A DNA stretch of 45,559 bases, from positions 1 to 45,559 of the forward strand of contig CANRFN010000036.1 in NCBI GenBank assembly GCA_947629915.1. Reading direction: 5' to 3'. Shown in pieces: positions 23,957 to 33,690 of this stretch (within the stretch, counting starts at the first letter, position 1; the number at the start of each line of letters is the position of its first letter). Both the position numbers and the translations under genes were made by a program. The stretch comes from an uncultured Oscillospiraceae bacterium (GTDB taxonomy: Bacteria > Bacillota > Clostridia > Oscillospirales > Oscillospiraceae). The notes below the pieces were generated by a model. The model was not told the origin of the DNA. It saw nothing but the letters and a program-made list of their open reading frames with translations, and searched no databases.

Positions 23957-24490
23957 ATGGCAAAGGCAACAACAGCAACAAAACAGAGCAGCGCCGATGT
24001 GAAAAAGCTCTGCATCGCCGCCCTGCTCACCGCCGTGGCAGTGGTGGGCAGCTTTGTGAACATCCCGATGTTTGGCAGCAAGTGCTCCCCGGTCCAGCAC
24101 ATGGTGAACATCCTGTGCGCCGTCCTGCTGGGCCCGTACTACGGCGTGATCTCGGCATTCGCGGCAAGCCTCCTCCGGAACCTGCTGGGTCTGGGCAGTG
24201 TCCTGGCCTTCCCCGGCAGCATGATCGGCGCTCTGCTCTGCGGCATCATGTACCACAAGACCCGCAATGTCCCCCTCACCCTGGCAGCTGAGGTGTGCGG
24301 CACCGGCATTCTGGGCGGTCTCGCAGCCTGGCCCGTGGCCATTTTTGTCATGGGCAAGGAGGCCGGAAGCCTGGCGTTCTACACCTATGTGGGCCCGTTC
24401 CTGCTCTCCACCGTGGGCGGTGCCATTCTCTCCGCTGTGATCATCGGCGCTCTCAGCCGCTCCGGCGTGCTGGACCGGGTGGCGGACTGA
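23957..24490 (+). CDS. thiW: ECF transporter S component ThiW
   Basis: Membrane protein of 177 residues with about five hydrophobic helices. ThiW is the predicted substrate-binding subunit for the thiazole precursor of thiamine and works with a shared ECF module. Typical segments are AVVGSFVNIPMFGSKCSPVQ and FAASLLRNLLGLGSVLAFPG. The ATG at 23957 follows AAGGAG. It is the first gene of a TPP-riboswitch operon and is 10 nt from thiM, whose product phosphorylates the thiazole, so transport and salvage are adjacent steps. Confidence 0.93.
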   Translation: MAKATTATKQSSADVKKLCIAALLTAVAVVGSFVNIPMFGSKCSPVQHMVNILCAVLLGPYYGVISAFAASLLRNLLGLGSVLAFPGSMIGALLCGIMYHKTRNVPLTLAAEVCGTGILGGLAAWPVAIFVMGKEAGSLAFYTYVGPFLLSTVGGAILSAVIIGALSRSGVLDRVAD

Positions 24491-24500
24491 GGACAGCGCC

Positions 24501-25322
24501 ATGTTCGGGGAACGACTGGAAAATGTGCGCCGGAGGCAGCCGCTGATCCACACCATCACCAACTTCGTCACGGTGAACGACTGCGCCAACATCCTCCTGG
24601 CCTGCGGCGGCTCTCCCATCATGTCCGATGACCCCTCCGAGGTAGAGGAGATCACCTCTCTCGCAGACGGCCTCACGCTGAATCTGGGCACGCTGCACCA
24701 GTGGGCGGTACCCTCGTTCTTTGCCGCCGGAAAGCGGGCCAACGCATTGGGCCACCCGGTGGTGCTGGACCCCGTGGGGGCAGGTACCGCCACGGTGCGG
24801 ACCAATACCGCCCTGTCTCTCCTCAAGAAGGTCCGGTTTGCGGCGATTCGGTGCAATCTCTCGGAGATCCGCGCCCTGGCCTTAGGTACCGGCAGTACCC
24901 GGGGAGTGGACGCGGACGCCGCCGGTTCCGTGACAGAGGACAACCTGGAGCAGGTGGTATCATTGGTGCGGGGCTTTGCGGCAGATACCGGGTGCGTGGT
25001 GGCGGTTACAGGCGCCATCGATGTGGTGTCCGATGGGAAGACGGCCTACGGGATCTACAACGGCCACCCCTTGATGCGGAGCGTAACCGGGACGGGATGC
25101 CAGCTCTCTGCCCTCACGGCGGCCTACATCGCGGCAAACCAGGACAACCCCTGCGAGGCCGCGGCGGCAGCCGTTTGTGCCATGGGGATCTGCGGGGAGA
25201 TCGCGTCCTCCCGGCTGGGTCCCATGGACGGGACGGGCAGCTTCCGCGTGTACCTTCTGGACGCCATCAGCCGGCTGGATGGGGAGACCCTGGACCGGAT
25301 GGCCAAGGTCCGCAGGTTCTGA
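24501..25322 (+). CDS. thiM: hydroxyethylthiazole kinase
   Basis: Kinase of 273 residues that phosphorylates the thiazole alcohol (HET) for thiamine salvage. Family motifs are PLIHTITNFVTVNDCANILL, GGSPIMSDD, HPVVLDPVGAG, and the anion-hole/catalytic region RSVTGTGCQLSAL. The segment corresponding to the usual KGN-SEI reads RCNLSEI, so Gly is replaced by Cys, a small deviation. GAGGA precedes the ATG, 10 nt after the thiW stop. Confidence 0.95.
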   Translation: MFGERLENVRRRQPLIHTITNFVTVNDCANILLACGGSPIMSDDPSEVEEITSLADGLTLNLGTLHQWAVPSFFAAGKRANALGHPVVLDPVGAGTATVRTNTALSLLKKVRFAAIRCNLSEIRALALGTGSTRGVDADAAGSVTEDNLEQVVSLVRGFAADTGCVVAVTGAIDVVSDGKTAYGIYNGHPLMRSVTGTGCQLSALTAAYIAANQDNPCEAAAAAVCAMGICGEIASSRLGPMDGTGSFRVYLLDAISRLDGETLDRMAKVRRF

Positions 25323-25505
25323 GCGTTTCCTGAACGCCCTCATGGCCTGCGGATGCCGGATGGTACGAGAGCACCTGCGGGCCTGTTGGATGCCTTTCCT
25401 TTGAGACAGCGCGGCGGGAGATCCCGCCTTGCCGATACAATACAACAGGTGCCATGCTTAAGCGATAGCCGGAGCATCGCATCATCAAGAAGGGAAGCAC
25501 GATTC

Positions 25506-26810
25506 ATGAGGGACTACACAACACAGATGGACGCCGCACGGCGGGGCATCATCACGCCGGAGATGAAGGCCGTGGCGGCAAAGGAGTACCGGACCGAAGA
25601 GGAGATCCGGGATCTCGTGGCAAGAGGACAGGTGGCGATCTGCGCCAACCGTCTGCACACCTCTCTGGACCCCAACGGCGTGGGCTCTATGCTCCGCACC
25701 AAGATCAACGTGAATCTCGGGGTGTCCCGGGACTGCAAGGACTACAACGTGGAGATGGAAAAGGTGATGGCGGCGGTGAACATGGGCGCCGAGGCCATCA
25801 TGGACCTCTCCTCCCACGGCAACACCCAGCCCTTCCGTCAGAAGCTGGTCCGGGAGTGCCCTGCCATGATCGGCACCGTCCCCGTCTATGACAGCGTCAT
25901 CCACTATCAGCGGGATCTGGCCACCCTGTCTGCCAAGGACTTCATCGATGTGGTCCGGCTGCACGCAGAGGACGGCGTGGACTTTGTAACGCTGCACTGC
26001 GGCATCACCCGCAAGACCATCGACCAGATCCGCACCCACAAGCGGAAGATGAACATCGTCTCCCGGGGCGGCTCCCTGGTCTTCGCCTGGATGTCCATGA
26101 CCGGCGAGGAGAACCCCTTCTACCAGTACTTTGACGAGATCCTGGACATCTGCCGGGAGTACGATGTCACCATCTCTTTGGGCGATGCCTGCCGTCCGGG
26201 GTGCCTTGCGGACGCCAGCGACGTCTGCCAGATCGAGGAGCTGGTGCGGCTGGGCGAGCTCACCAAGCGTGCCTGGGCCAAGGACGTCCAGGTGATGGTG
26301 GAGGGCCCGGGCCATGTGCCTCTGGACCAGATCGAGGCCAACATGAAGATCCAGCAGACCATCTGCATGGGCGCCCCCTTCTATGTCCTCGGCCCTCTTG
26401 TGACGGACATCGCCCCCGGCTACGACCACATCACCTCTGCCATCGGCGGAGCTGTGGCGGCCGCAGCTGGTGCCGCCTTCCTGTGCTATGTGACACCGGC
26501 AGAACACCTGGCTCTGCCCAACGTGGATGACGTGAAGCAGGGCATCATCGCCTCCCGCATCGCAGCCCACGCCGCCGACATCGCCAAGAAGATCCCCCAC
26601 GCCCGGGACATCGATGACGCCATGGCCGATGCCCGCCGCACTTTCGACTGGGAGAAGCAGTGGGAGTGCGCCATCGATCCGGACACCGCCCGGGCCATCC
26701 GGGACAGCCGGAAGCCGGAGAACGAGGACTCCTGCTCCATGTGCGGCAAGTTCTGCGCCGTGCGCAGCATGAACAAGGCCCTGAGCGGGGAGTATATCGA
26801 CATCCTCTGA
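25506..26810 (+). CDS. thiC: phosphomethylpyrimidine synthase ThiC
   Basis: Radical-SAM enzyme of 434 residues converting AIR to HMP-phosphate, the pyrimidine half of thiamine. Visible motifs: [38 protein letters not shown]-type segment [29 protein letters not shown] [14 protein letters not shown] and the C-terminal cluster-binding [11 protein letters not shown] near residue 410 (CX2CX3C here). Length suits the shorter clostridial form. The start at 25506 follows GAAGGGAAG. The 183-nt gap after thiM holds the palindrome GGCGGGAGATCCCGCC (25412-25427) and no gene. thiW, thiM and thiC together provide thiazole salvage and pyrimidine synthesis; no thiE or thiD is seen here. Confidence 0.96.
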   Translation: MRDYTTQMDAARRGIITPEMKAVAAKEYRTEEEIRDLVARGQVAICANRLHTSLDPNGVGSMLRTKINVNLGVSRDCKDYNVEMEKVMAAVNMGAEAIMDLSSHGNTQPFRQKLVRECPAMIGTVPVYDSVIHYQRDLATLSAKDFIDVVRLHAEDGVDFVTLHCGITRKTIDQIRTHKRKMNIVSRGGSLVFAWMSMTGEENPFYQYFDEILDICREYDVTISLGDACRPGCLADASDVCQIEELVRLGELTKRAWAKDVQVMVEGPGHVPLDQIEANMKIQQTICMGAPFYVLGPLVTDIAPGYDHITSAIGGAVAAAAGAAFLCYVTPAEHLALPNVDDVKQGIIASRIAAHAADIAKKIPHARDIDDAMADARRTFDWEKQWECAIDPDTARAIRDSRKPENEDSCSMCGKFCAVRSMNKALSGEYIDIL

Positions 26811-26874
26811 GAGTGGAGATGGCCGGAGAACGCCGCTGTATGGCGGCTCTGGCATGAAGTGAATCCTAAGACAG

Positions 26875-26968
26875 CAGCTGGCCTCGGGCGATCCCGAGGC
26901 CTACTGCTGCTTGTCTATAGCCTGAAAACAGACCGCCGCCGCAGAGCTTGCGCTCTGCGGCGGCGGTC
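26875..26968. terminator. two hairpins between thiC and the adhesin gene
   Basis: GGCCTCGGG/CCCGAGGCC (26880-26901) is flanked by a further outer pairing, and a perfect 17-bp stem with a TTGC loop spans 26931-26968. They separate the convergent thiC and adhesin transcripts. T-tracts are weak. Confidence 0.65.
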
Positions 26969-27016
26969 CATCTTATCCTACGGTTCCGCAGGACTTAGGT
27001 TGATCGGTTTGCTCCC

Positions 27017-30000
27017 TCAGGCCTCGTTCCGCTTCTTGCCCTTCACCACGTAGAACAGGCCGGCGCCGGAGGCAACCAGTAGGCCGATCCAGATAACGTT
27101 CATGATGGTCTCACCGGTTACAGGAGGCATGTCGCTCTGGGGCACGCCATCGTCCGCGAGGTCTATACCCGGGTCTGGCTCAGGCGGGTTGAAGAGGCTG
27201 TCTAAGAAGCCGCTAAACAGCGGAGTGTCCTCGTTGGGCAGGTCCAGGTTGGGGTTGTTCTCCTGGACGTTGGGGGCGTTGTTCGGCTGATAGGGGGCAT
27301 CTTCCTGCGGAGGATTCTGGTTGGGCAGATCCTGATTCGGGTTGTTCTCATTGGGATTCGGAACATTGGGGTTGTTGGGATTGTTGTTCGGGTTGTTGTT
27401 TTGCTCCGGAGGTGTATCGTTCTGCACCGGGTTGTCCGGTGTGTCTGGGTTGGTGGGATTATTCGGGGTGTTCGGGTTATTCGGGGTATTGGGGTTGGTA
27501 GGATTGTTTGGCGTGTTTGGATTGTTGGGAGTCTCAGGGTTGGTTGGATTATTCGGGGTGTTTGGTGTATTGGGGTTGTTGGGGGTATTTGGAGTGGGAG
27601 AAGGATTCTCACTCGGGGTAGGAGTGGACTCGGGAGTTGCACTCGGAGTGGCAGTGGGCTCGGGAGACTCGCTCGGATCGGGGCTCTCGCTCGGGTTGGG
27701 GCTCTCGCTCGGGTTGGGAGACTCACTGGGATTAGGAGTCTCACTCGGGTTGGGGCTCTCGCTGGGGTTGGGAGACTCACTTGGATTGGGGCTCTCGCTC
27801 GGGTTGGGAGACTCACTCGGATTGGGGCTCTCGCTGGGGTTGGGAGACTCACTCGGGTTGGGAGACTCACTTGGATTGGGGCTCTCACTCGGATTGGGGC
27901 TCTCACTCGGGCTGCGAGACTCACTGGGTTTGGGACTCTCACTGGGACTCGGAGAGGGGCTGGGATTGGGCTTGTAGCCGTTGCCGGCCTTGACCTCGGT
28001 GGTCTCACCGGCCTTGATGTCCACCTTGACCTCGGCGGTCTCTTTGCCATCAATGGTGGCCTTCCAGGTGAATCCATCGATGTCTGCGTTCTCTTCCTTC
28101 ACGGTATACTCGCCGGGGACCAGGTTCTTCAGAGTCTCGGAGCCGGTACCGATGATGGTGATCTCCTTGTGGTAGTCGTTGGGGCCGGTGACGGTAAAGG
28201 TGTATTTCTTCTTGGTGGCCTCATCGCCGCCGCCGGTTACGGACTTGGAGATGGTGAGGGCGCCGGGGTCTCTGTAGTTGGTGACAACGACCTCGTTTGT
28301 TTCCTTTTCGGGGTCGATCTTGTGGTGCTCATCCGGGTACTCGATTGTAGTCTTGTACCCGTCCTGATCGGCCTCGTCTTCCGCAACGGTGTAGTTGTAG
28401 TTGGCGGGCAGACCTTTTGCGGTCTTGCTTTCGCCGTCTTTCAGGGTGAAGGTGGCGACACCGTTTTTGAATGTCATGTCACCGTAGGTGCCATCAATGT
28501 CTGCACCGAGAAGTGTGGTAACGCCACTGATTCTCGTGTCGAGCAGGGTGACCGTGAAGTGGAATTCCTGGCTCTTGTCTCCGCCTGCGCCGGTGACTTT
28601 CTTGCTGACGGTGAGGTTGCCCACAGATCTGTAGTTCTCGAACTCGACTGTGACGGCCGCGCCCTCGCTGACCGTTCCCTTTGTATCACCCTTGATGGTG
28701 GTGATATAGCGGTCCTGGTTGGCCTCGGTCTCAGATACCTCGTAGCCGATTCCGGCGGGCAGGCCTGTGGCGGTCTTGCTCTCGTTATCCTTCAGCTTGA
28801 ACGTTGCCACACCTCTGGTAAAGGTCATATCGCCGTACCTGCCGGTGATGGAGGTGTTGTCCAGCGTGACGGTGAAGGTGAAAGCCTTGGACTTGTCGCA
28901 GTCATTGCCAGTAACGATCTTGCGGACGGTAAGGCTGCCGACTTGTTTGTCGTTACCGCAAGATACTTTGGCGGTGCCGCTTTCGGGAATGGTGCCAGTT
29001 TCGCCCTCGAAGGTGGTGGTATAGCCGTCCTTGTTTGCTTCATCCTCGGTGACGGTGTAACCGATTCCTGCGGGGAGACCTGTCGCTGTCTTGGTTTGGC
29101 CGTCCTTCAGGGTGAAGGTGGCGACACCATTGGTGAAAGTCAGGGCACCGTACTTGCCGTTGATGGAGGTATCATCCAGCGTTACAGTGAAGTGGAATTT
29201 CTTCGTCTTATCGCCGCCGCTGCCGGTGACAGACTTGGAGACGGACAGGCCTCCTGTGGGGACGATTTGATTGCCCACGGTCAATGTACCGTTTGGAGTA
29301 ACAATGTCTGCACTGTATTTTAACTGAGATTTGTCACTGAATTGTGAGAAATAGAATACCTTGTTTTCCTCCGGCAAAGCATACCCCTCAGGAGCTTTGA
29401 TTTCCTCTAAGATGTAATAGTTTCCGGAGTCCAGTCCATGCCTAATGGTGCCAAGGCCACTTTCATTTGTTGTAAAGTTCCAGCTTTCTTTTGTGTGTAC
29501 TTTTACTTCATCGTTACCAATGACCATTATGCCGGTTTGGGATAGCTTAGAATCATCATTTAAAATGACATAGTATTTAAATTGCGCATTAGGGAGCCCT
29601 TTTGAGGTGTTCGCACTGTCGACTTTGTGGACAGTCATCTGGTATGTTTCACCAGCGCCGATGCCATAGTCGCGATTCACATTCAGTGTGGCATTATCAC
29701 TGGATACTGCCTCGCTGATGTCATCAATTTCTGCGCTGTTTGATACAGTGACGCCTGTGCCTTTATTTGTGATCTTTGCATCATAGGTGATGGTGAGGGA
29801 TAATCCGTCAGGGACCTTTAGCGTAAATTGTTCGCCCTCTCCGGGAATGAGAGCCCATTTATCCTTTCCAAGATCAGCGTTAAGGTCACTTATCTTGGTT
29901 AGTTCAGATCCGCCTGCTGTCTTGATGACAATGCTATCGGTCCTTATTTCAAGGCCGCTACTCGTATCTACGACTTTCAAGTAACCTTTGTTATCAAGCT

Positions 30001-32557
30001 TCTGTGCTTTCGGGTTTATTTGAAGAGTGAAGCGCATAAGGTCGCTGTCGAGAACCTGCTCGCCTTTTTTGGTTATTTTTGCTGGTACATAAGTAATGTC
30101 ATAGTCTGTATGCCATTGGATCATATTTTGGTCTTTGATTTCGGCGGAATTGTGTATTGTTATGGAGTCGTAACTGGCTGCGTGCTCTTCAAGCCACTCT
30201 GGAGTGGCTTTCAATTGGTAGTGGAATTCGAGCACTGTCTGATCGCCTTGTGCGCTCGCAAATACATCGAAAAGTGAGAGCGTATCTTCACTGCCAGCAT
30301 AATTTTGGAAAAACATCAATGGTGCATTAATGTTGCCATCCGCATCGATTGGACTTTCCTGACCCTTTAAAGTGTTGTAAGGGACTTTTCTCACATAACC
30401 TGAATGATGTTTCAGAAGCGCATACAGACTGTCTTTTACATATGTCCAGCCATCGGGGAGGTCATCGAAAAATACCGCCTTTGAGGTAGCATCATAATTC
30501 CAGCTCAAATTTCGAAATTCTGATGCAACTTTGTAAAAATAATCGCGAACAGTCATATCGGTAATATTGATGGAAACGGTGTAATCTATGGTGTTCGTTT
30601 CTTTGTTCAAAACGCCGGTCTTGTTCATACACTCGTTGGTGTTGAAGAACACAGAAAATTCGGGCATATTTCCACTATATTGGAGATAGACGGTGTTCGT
30701 GATACCCAGGGAGAGTACTTTGCTAGCAGGTAAATGATTTGTGATGGTGTCGGCTCCCGCCTGACGAAGTTCTACTTCTTTACCATCGGACATATCTAAA
30801 TCGTACTCAGTAATAATAAGACGATAATTTTCGTTACATGAACAGCCCCATTCTCTAAGCTGATCAGCATCATTTCGGTGTTCAACATCGAGACCGAAGA
30901 TAATATAGAGGCTATAATTCTCAACGCGATAGACGTATTGGTTCACATTGGTCCTATCATACCTGCTTAGATCGCTAGAGAAGTCGAAACCTGTGAGGAG
31001 GTGCTGGTGGGCTGCATCCGTCCAATTCTTCAGGTCGTCGTACGGGTTGCTAGTGTCACTCTTCCAGTCCGGAACATCTACGGCGTAGACATGTAGATTA
31101 TCAATATCAACGCGTCCATTCAAGAATTCTGAAATATGCCAACTGCGACCTTCGTATTCCACAAACATTCTGTCTAAGATATAGAGGGGGCGGTTCACGC
31201 CTGGTGGCACTAACGTATAGCAGGTATAGTGCAGAACATGTTTTTGTGCATCATAACTTTGCGTCTTGAATACAACACCGCGGCCATCTGGGTCCACACG
31301 GAAATCAACAGGATAGCCCACCGTCTCTTTTACAGGCACTTTTTCCGTCTTTGTCGGGTCAGCGGGATCAGAAACAGGCATATAGCCTGTGAGGGTTGCA
31401 CTATTTGTTATATTAGCGTTGAAAGAGCGCCTTTCATAATTTACATCGTAACTGTAAGTGACTTTGAGCGTGTCACCTTCGTTGAGAGTTGCGTGGTCAC
31501 CATTGAGCGTAATCTTAAATGTCTGTTTGTTATCAGCTTTCGAACTACTTGATACAATTGTGTAGTCAGCTGGATCTAAGGTCACCGTCTCTCCGGATTT
31601 TGTTGTTAGAGTTACAGTGATGTCTTTCGGCTCACCCATTGTAAGCCAGTACGCATCAGGCGGGGTGATCGTGTCTGTGATCACAGCTTCCTTGACTTCG
31701 CCGTGTGTCACTTCTGCCGTCACCGTATAGGCCAGTGTACCACCGGACCTGCTGCCATTCTCTGTGTACGTTCCTTCCTTGTCCATTTTGACAATTGGCT
31801 GATCTGTGATTTCGAATGTGAAATCTTGACCTGCACCAGGAAATGCCCAATCGCTGGGTGTACTGCCTTCCGTGCGTTGCAATGTACCGGAGAAACCGAA
31901 TTCCATTGCAATGTTATTGACTTCGAGAACCATTTCCATCAGTTCCTCTTTGATGCGGACGGTCAAAAGGCCATTTTCATCGATTGAATAGGTTCCAAAA
32001 TCGTAGGATTTTCCATCAATTGTAACGGAAAATGGTTTATCTTTTTCGGAGGTTACCTTGAATCCTACTGGGATTTGATACGTGAGGGTAGAATTCAGAA
32101 TTTGGTCGGATTGAAGTCCTTTTTCTTGGAACTTAACTTTGATGGTATAATTTCTCCCCACATAGAGCTTGCCGCCGTGCTTACCATCGAATTCTGTCCC
32201 TTGGTCGTCTGTGATGCTGAAACTGTCAAAAAGGGCAGCGAGATCCTGCTTGCCCTCCACAAGACCTGGTGCTGGGGTGGGCTCCGTAGAAGGAGCGGGA
32301 GTAGTCTCCGGAACAGTAGTTGTTTCTGTGTCTGGGTCTAGTTCATAGTCTTTCCTACCGGACCCGGTTGAGCCGCTCTCCGCGTTCCCATCACCGCTCT
32401 CGGTGCCGCCTGTCCCGCTGGACTCAGAATTGCCGGTGGGATTTGTAACGCCTTCTCCAAGACCTGCTGCAAGAGCGGGTGTCCAAAGGATCCCCACCAT
32501 GAGACTGAGAGCGAGCACCAGGGCCATGATCTTCTTGAAGCTCTTGTAGGTGTTCAT
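27017..32557 (-). CDS. giant sortase-anchored Cna/SpaA-type adhesin
   Basis: Surface protein of about 1846 residues. A signal peptide (KKIMALVLALSLMVGILWTP) is followed by a Ser/Gly/Thr-rich linker, a long N-terminal adhesin region, a SpaA-like domain (TVHKVDSANTSKGLPNAQFK...EEIKAPEGYALPEEN), then four Cna-B/DUF7601-like repeats (for example LTVSKKVTGAGGDKSQEF), a PSESPN repeat region, an Asn/Pro-rich stalk, and a sorting signal PPVTGE with a hydrophobic helix and KGKKRNEA tail. It should be covalently attached to the wall by a sortase not encoded here. I prefer the ATG at 32557 since AAGGAG is 9 nt upstream; ATG 32563 is too close. The middle and 5' parts are visibly more AT-rich than the 3' part. 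Confidence 0.92.
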   Translation of the reverse strand: MNTYKSFKKIMALVLALSLMVGILWTPALAAGLGEGVTNPTGNSESSGTGGTESGDGNAESGSTGSGRKDYELDPDTETTTVPETTPAPSTEPTPAPGLVEGKQDLAALFDSFSITDDQGTEFDGKHGGKLYVGRNYTIKVKFQEKGLQSDQILNSTLTYQIPVGFKVTSEKDKPFSVTIDGKSYDFGTYSIDENGLLTVRIKEELMEMVLEVNNIAMEFGFSGTLQRTEGSTPSDWAFPGAGQDFTFEITDQPIVKMDKEGTYTENGSRSGGTLAYTVTAEVTHGEVKEAVITDTITPPDAYWLTMGEPKDITVTLTTKSGETVTLDPADYTIVSSSSKADNKQTFKITLNGDHATLNEGDTLKVTYSYDVNYERRSFNANITNSATLTGYMPVSDPADPTKTEKVPVKETVGYPVDFRVDPDGRGVVFKTQSYDAQKHVLHYTCYTLVPPGVNRPLYILDRMFVEYEGRSWHISEFLNGRVDIDNLHVYAVDVPDWKSDTSNPYDDLKNWTDAAHQHLLTGFDFSSDLSRYDRTNVNQYVYRVENYSLYIIFGLDVEHRNDADQLREWGCSCNENYRLIITEYDLDMSDGKEVELRQAGADTITNHLPASKVLSLGITNTVYLQYSGNMPEFSVFFNTNECMNKTGVLNKETNTIDYTVSINITDMTVRDYFYKVASEFRNLSWNYDATSKAVFFDDLPDGWTYVKDSLYALLKHHSGYVRKVPYNTLKGQESPIDADGNINAPLMFFQNYAGSEDTLSLFDVFASAQGDQTVLEFHYQLKATPEWLEEHAASYDSITIHNSAEIKDQNMIQWHTDYDITYVPAKITKKGEQVLDSDLMRFTLQINPKAQKLDNKGYLKVVDTSSGLEIRTDSIVIKTAGGSELTKISDLNADLGKDKWALIPGEGEQFTLKVPDGLSLTITYDAKITNKGTGVTVSNSAEIDDISEAVSSDNATLNVNRDYGIGAGETYQMTVHKVDSANTSKGLPNAQFKYYVILNDDSKLSQTGIMVIGNDEVKVHTKESWNFTTNESGLGTIRHGLDSGNYYILEEIKAPEGYALPEENKVFYFSQFSDKSQLKYSADIVTPNGTLTVGNQIVPTGGLSVSKSVTGSGGDKTKKFHFTVTLDDTSINGKYGALTFTNGVATFTLKDGQTKTATGLPAGIGYTVTEDEANKDGYTTTFEGETGTIPESGTAKVSCGNDKQVGSLTVRKIVTGNDCDKSKAFTFTVTLDNTSITGRYGDMTFTRGVATFKLKDNESKTATGLPAGIGYEVSETEANQDRYITTIKGDTKGTVSEGAAVTVEFENYRSVGNLTVSKKVTGAGGDKSQEFHFTVTLLDTRISGVTTLLGADIDGTYGDMTFKNGVATFTLKDGESKTAKGLPANYNYTVAEDEADQDGYKTTIEYPDEHHKIDPEKETNEVVVTNYRDPGALTISKSVTGGGDEATKKKYTFTVTGPNDYHKEITIIGTGSETLKNLVPGEYTVKEENADIDGFTWKATIDGKETAEVKVDIKAGETTEVKAGNGYKPNPSPSPSPSESPKPSESRSPSESPNPSESPNPSESPNPSESPNPSESPNPSESPNPSESPNPSESPNPSESPNPSETPNPSESPNPSESPNPSESPDPSESPEPTATPSATPESTPTPSENPSPTPNTPNNPNTPNTPNNPTNPETPNNPNTPNNPTNPNTPNNPNTPNNPTNPDTPDNPVQNDTPPEQNNNPNNNPNNPNVPNPNENNPNQDLPNQNPPQEDAPYQPNNAPNVQENNPNLDLPNEDTPLFSGFLDSLFNPPEPDPGIDLADDGVPQSDMPPVTGETIMNVIWIGLLVASGAGLFYVVKGKKRNEA
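27640..27975. repeat. 18-bp coding repeats (PSESPN stalk)
   Basis: Tandem 18-bp units encoding SPNPSE within the adhesin gene, about fifteen copies with minor variants (SPKPSE, SPDPSE, TPNPSE). A second repetitive stretch of Asn/Pro/Thr codons follows at about 27240-27600. These low-complexity repeats are prone to copy-number change. Confidence 0.9.
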
Positions 32558-32753
32558 CGTCATACTCTCCTTTCGAAATCGAAACCATCTTTTCTGTACT
32601 TGCTGCCGGAACGGAAACCACAGATGCAGGTACTGGGCAGCTAGCAGCCTGTCTGTTCTTCTCTCTGTTGCCTTCTAAAATCTGTTTGAGATCATCGCGT
32701 CTTTGCTTTCAAAACGCGGTTTTGGATTCCGGAACCTTGCGAAAAGCAGGAAG

Positions 32754-32870
32754 TCACGAAGCGAAACCCGTACCTGTAAAGGAGTAGGGCGCCCGATCAA
32801 AAAGCATCCTGTTTTGGATAGGCGGTACTGCGCACTCTCGATTCGGTCCTTTCGATGTCTGCCGCTTCAT
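32754..32870 (-). CDS. small ORF in the adhesin leader
   Basis: A 38-codon frame (MKRQTSKGPNREC...GTGFAS) with a good ribosome-binding site (GGAGGG, 7 nt before ATG) directly downstream of a strong minus-strand promoter and about 200 nt upstream of the adhesin gene. It is not hydrophobic and I recognise no family. It could be a leader peptide or a small protein; chance remains possible. The rest of 32558-33219 contains no gene I can support. Confidence 0.4.
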   Translation of the reverse strand: MKRQTSKGPNRECAVPPIQNRMLFDRAPYSFTGTGFAS

Positions 32871-32904
32871 GATTGTTCCCTCCGTTCTTAGATTTGGTGC
32901 GACA

Positions 32905-32933
32905 ATTCTATCATTGCACGTACTGAAATTCAA
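32905..32933 (-). promoter_or_regulatory. promoter upstream of the adhesin leader
   Basis: Minus-strand TTGAAT, 17 nt, then TAGAAT preceded by TGA (extended -10). The predicted leader to the adhesin start is over 300 nt long, which suggests post-initiation control. Confidence 0.65.
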
Positions 32934-33219
32934 CACGTCTCGCCTGACGTTTTCGCGTATCAAACTGCCGTTTTCGCACTGTTTGGATTCTATTTCCAGG
33001 GAGTGTCAGGCCAAACGAGCAGGATTTGCGAACGTTTCCCCGCGGCACGCTATCGGCCTGCTGCGGTTCCATCGCGTTTCATCATGGACTGGAGCTTGGT
33101 ACTCTTGCGGCATTGTCCCTGCAGGGCAGGCTGTTCGAAAGCGATAGCGGTGTTGGGGGAGTGCTGCGGTGCCCGGTGTCCAATGTCCAGAGCCCAGGCT
33201 CGGGCCGGAAGTGCAAAAT

Positions 33220-33249
33220 CCAGACATCTCCATACGGCGAGATGTCTGG
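33220..33249 (-). terminator. terminator after the truncated pstB
   Basis: CCAGACATCTC (33220-33230) pairs with GAGATGTCTGG (33239-33249); on the minus strand the stem is followed by ATTTTGC. It sits only 6 nt beyond the pstB stop codon. Confidence 0.75.
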
Positions 33250-33255
33250 ATCATT

Positions 33256-33690
33256 CTATGATAGGGCTTTTCTTGCGGGCTCGCCGCAGATGGCCGCCGC
33301 CCGGAGGGATTGCTCCACGATCTCGTCCAGCTTGGCCCGGTTCCGCACCCCGTGTGTCCGGGGGCCGTATGCAACGTTGTCGTAGACGGACATGGGGAAG
33401 GGATTTGGCTTTTGAAAGACCATGCCGATGTTCTTCCGGAGGTCCGTCACGTCCTGAGCGGGGTCGTAGATCTCCTTGCCCCGGTAGGTGAGAGAGCCTG
33501 TTACACGGGTGCCGGGGATGAGGTCGTTCATGCGGTTGATGGTCCGCAAGAAGGTGGACTTCCCGCAGCCGGAGGGTCCGATCAGTGCGGTGATCCGATG
33601 GGCCGCGATGTCCAGGCTGATGTTTTTCAGGGCGCGGGTCTCGCCGTAATAGAAGTCCAGATTGCGGGCGGAGAGAATGGCTTCCGGCAT
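33256..33690 (-). pseudogene. pstB: phosphate ABC transporter ATPase PstB, C-terminal half missing
   Basis: N-terminal 144 residues of PstB. Walker A is [12 protein letters not shown], and the Q-loop region [20 protein letters not shown] is intact, as is [10 protein letters not shown]. The next residues ([10 protein letters not shown], then stop) do not match; the ABC signature LSGGQ, Walker B, D-loop and H-loop are all absent. Intact PstB is about 250 residues and phoU normally follows. The product cannot hydrolyse ATP as such, so this is a 3'-deleted remnant. The ATG at 33690 has AAAAGGAG upstream. It overlaps the end of pstA by 64 nt. Confidence 0.88.

Noticed and set aside
27640..27975. 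Possible CRISPR array
   Set aside because: The repeats are 18 bp, directly tandem with no unique spacers, and encode protein stalk repeats in frame.
27401..29323. Plus-strand frame of 640 codons opposite the adhesin
   Set aside because: It is the mirror of the PSESPN and Cna-B repeats; repeated Gly/Leu runs are a by-product of the coding repeats.
32558..32870. Cyclic-di-GMP riboswitch in the adhesin leader
   Set aside because: Adhesin leaders in Clostridia often carry one, but I could not find the GEMM core motifs in order on the minus strand.
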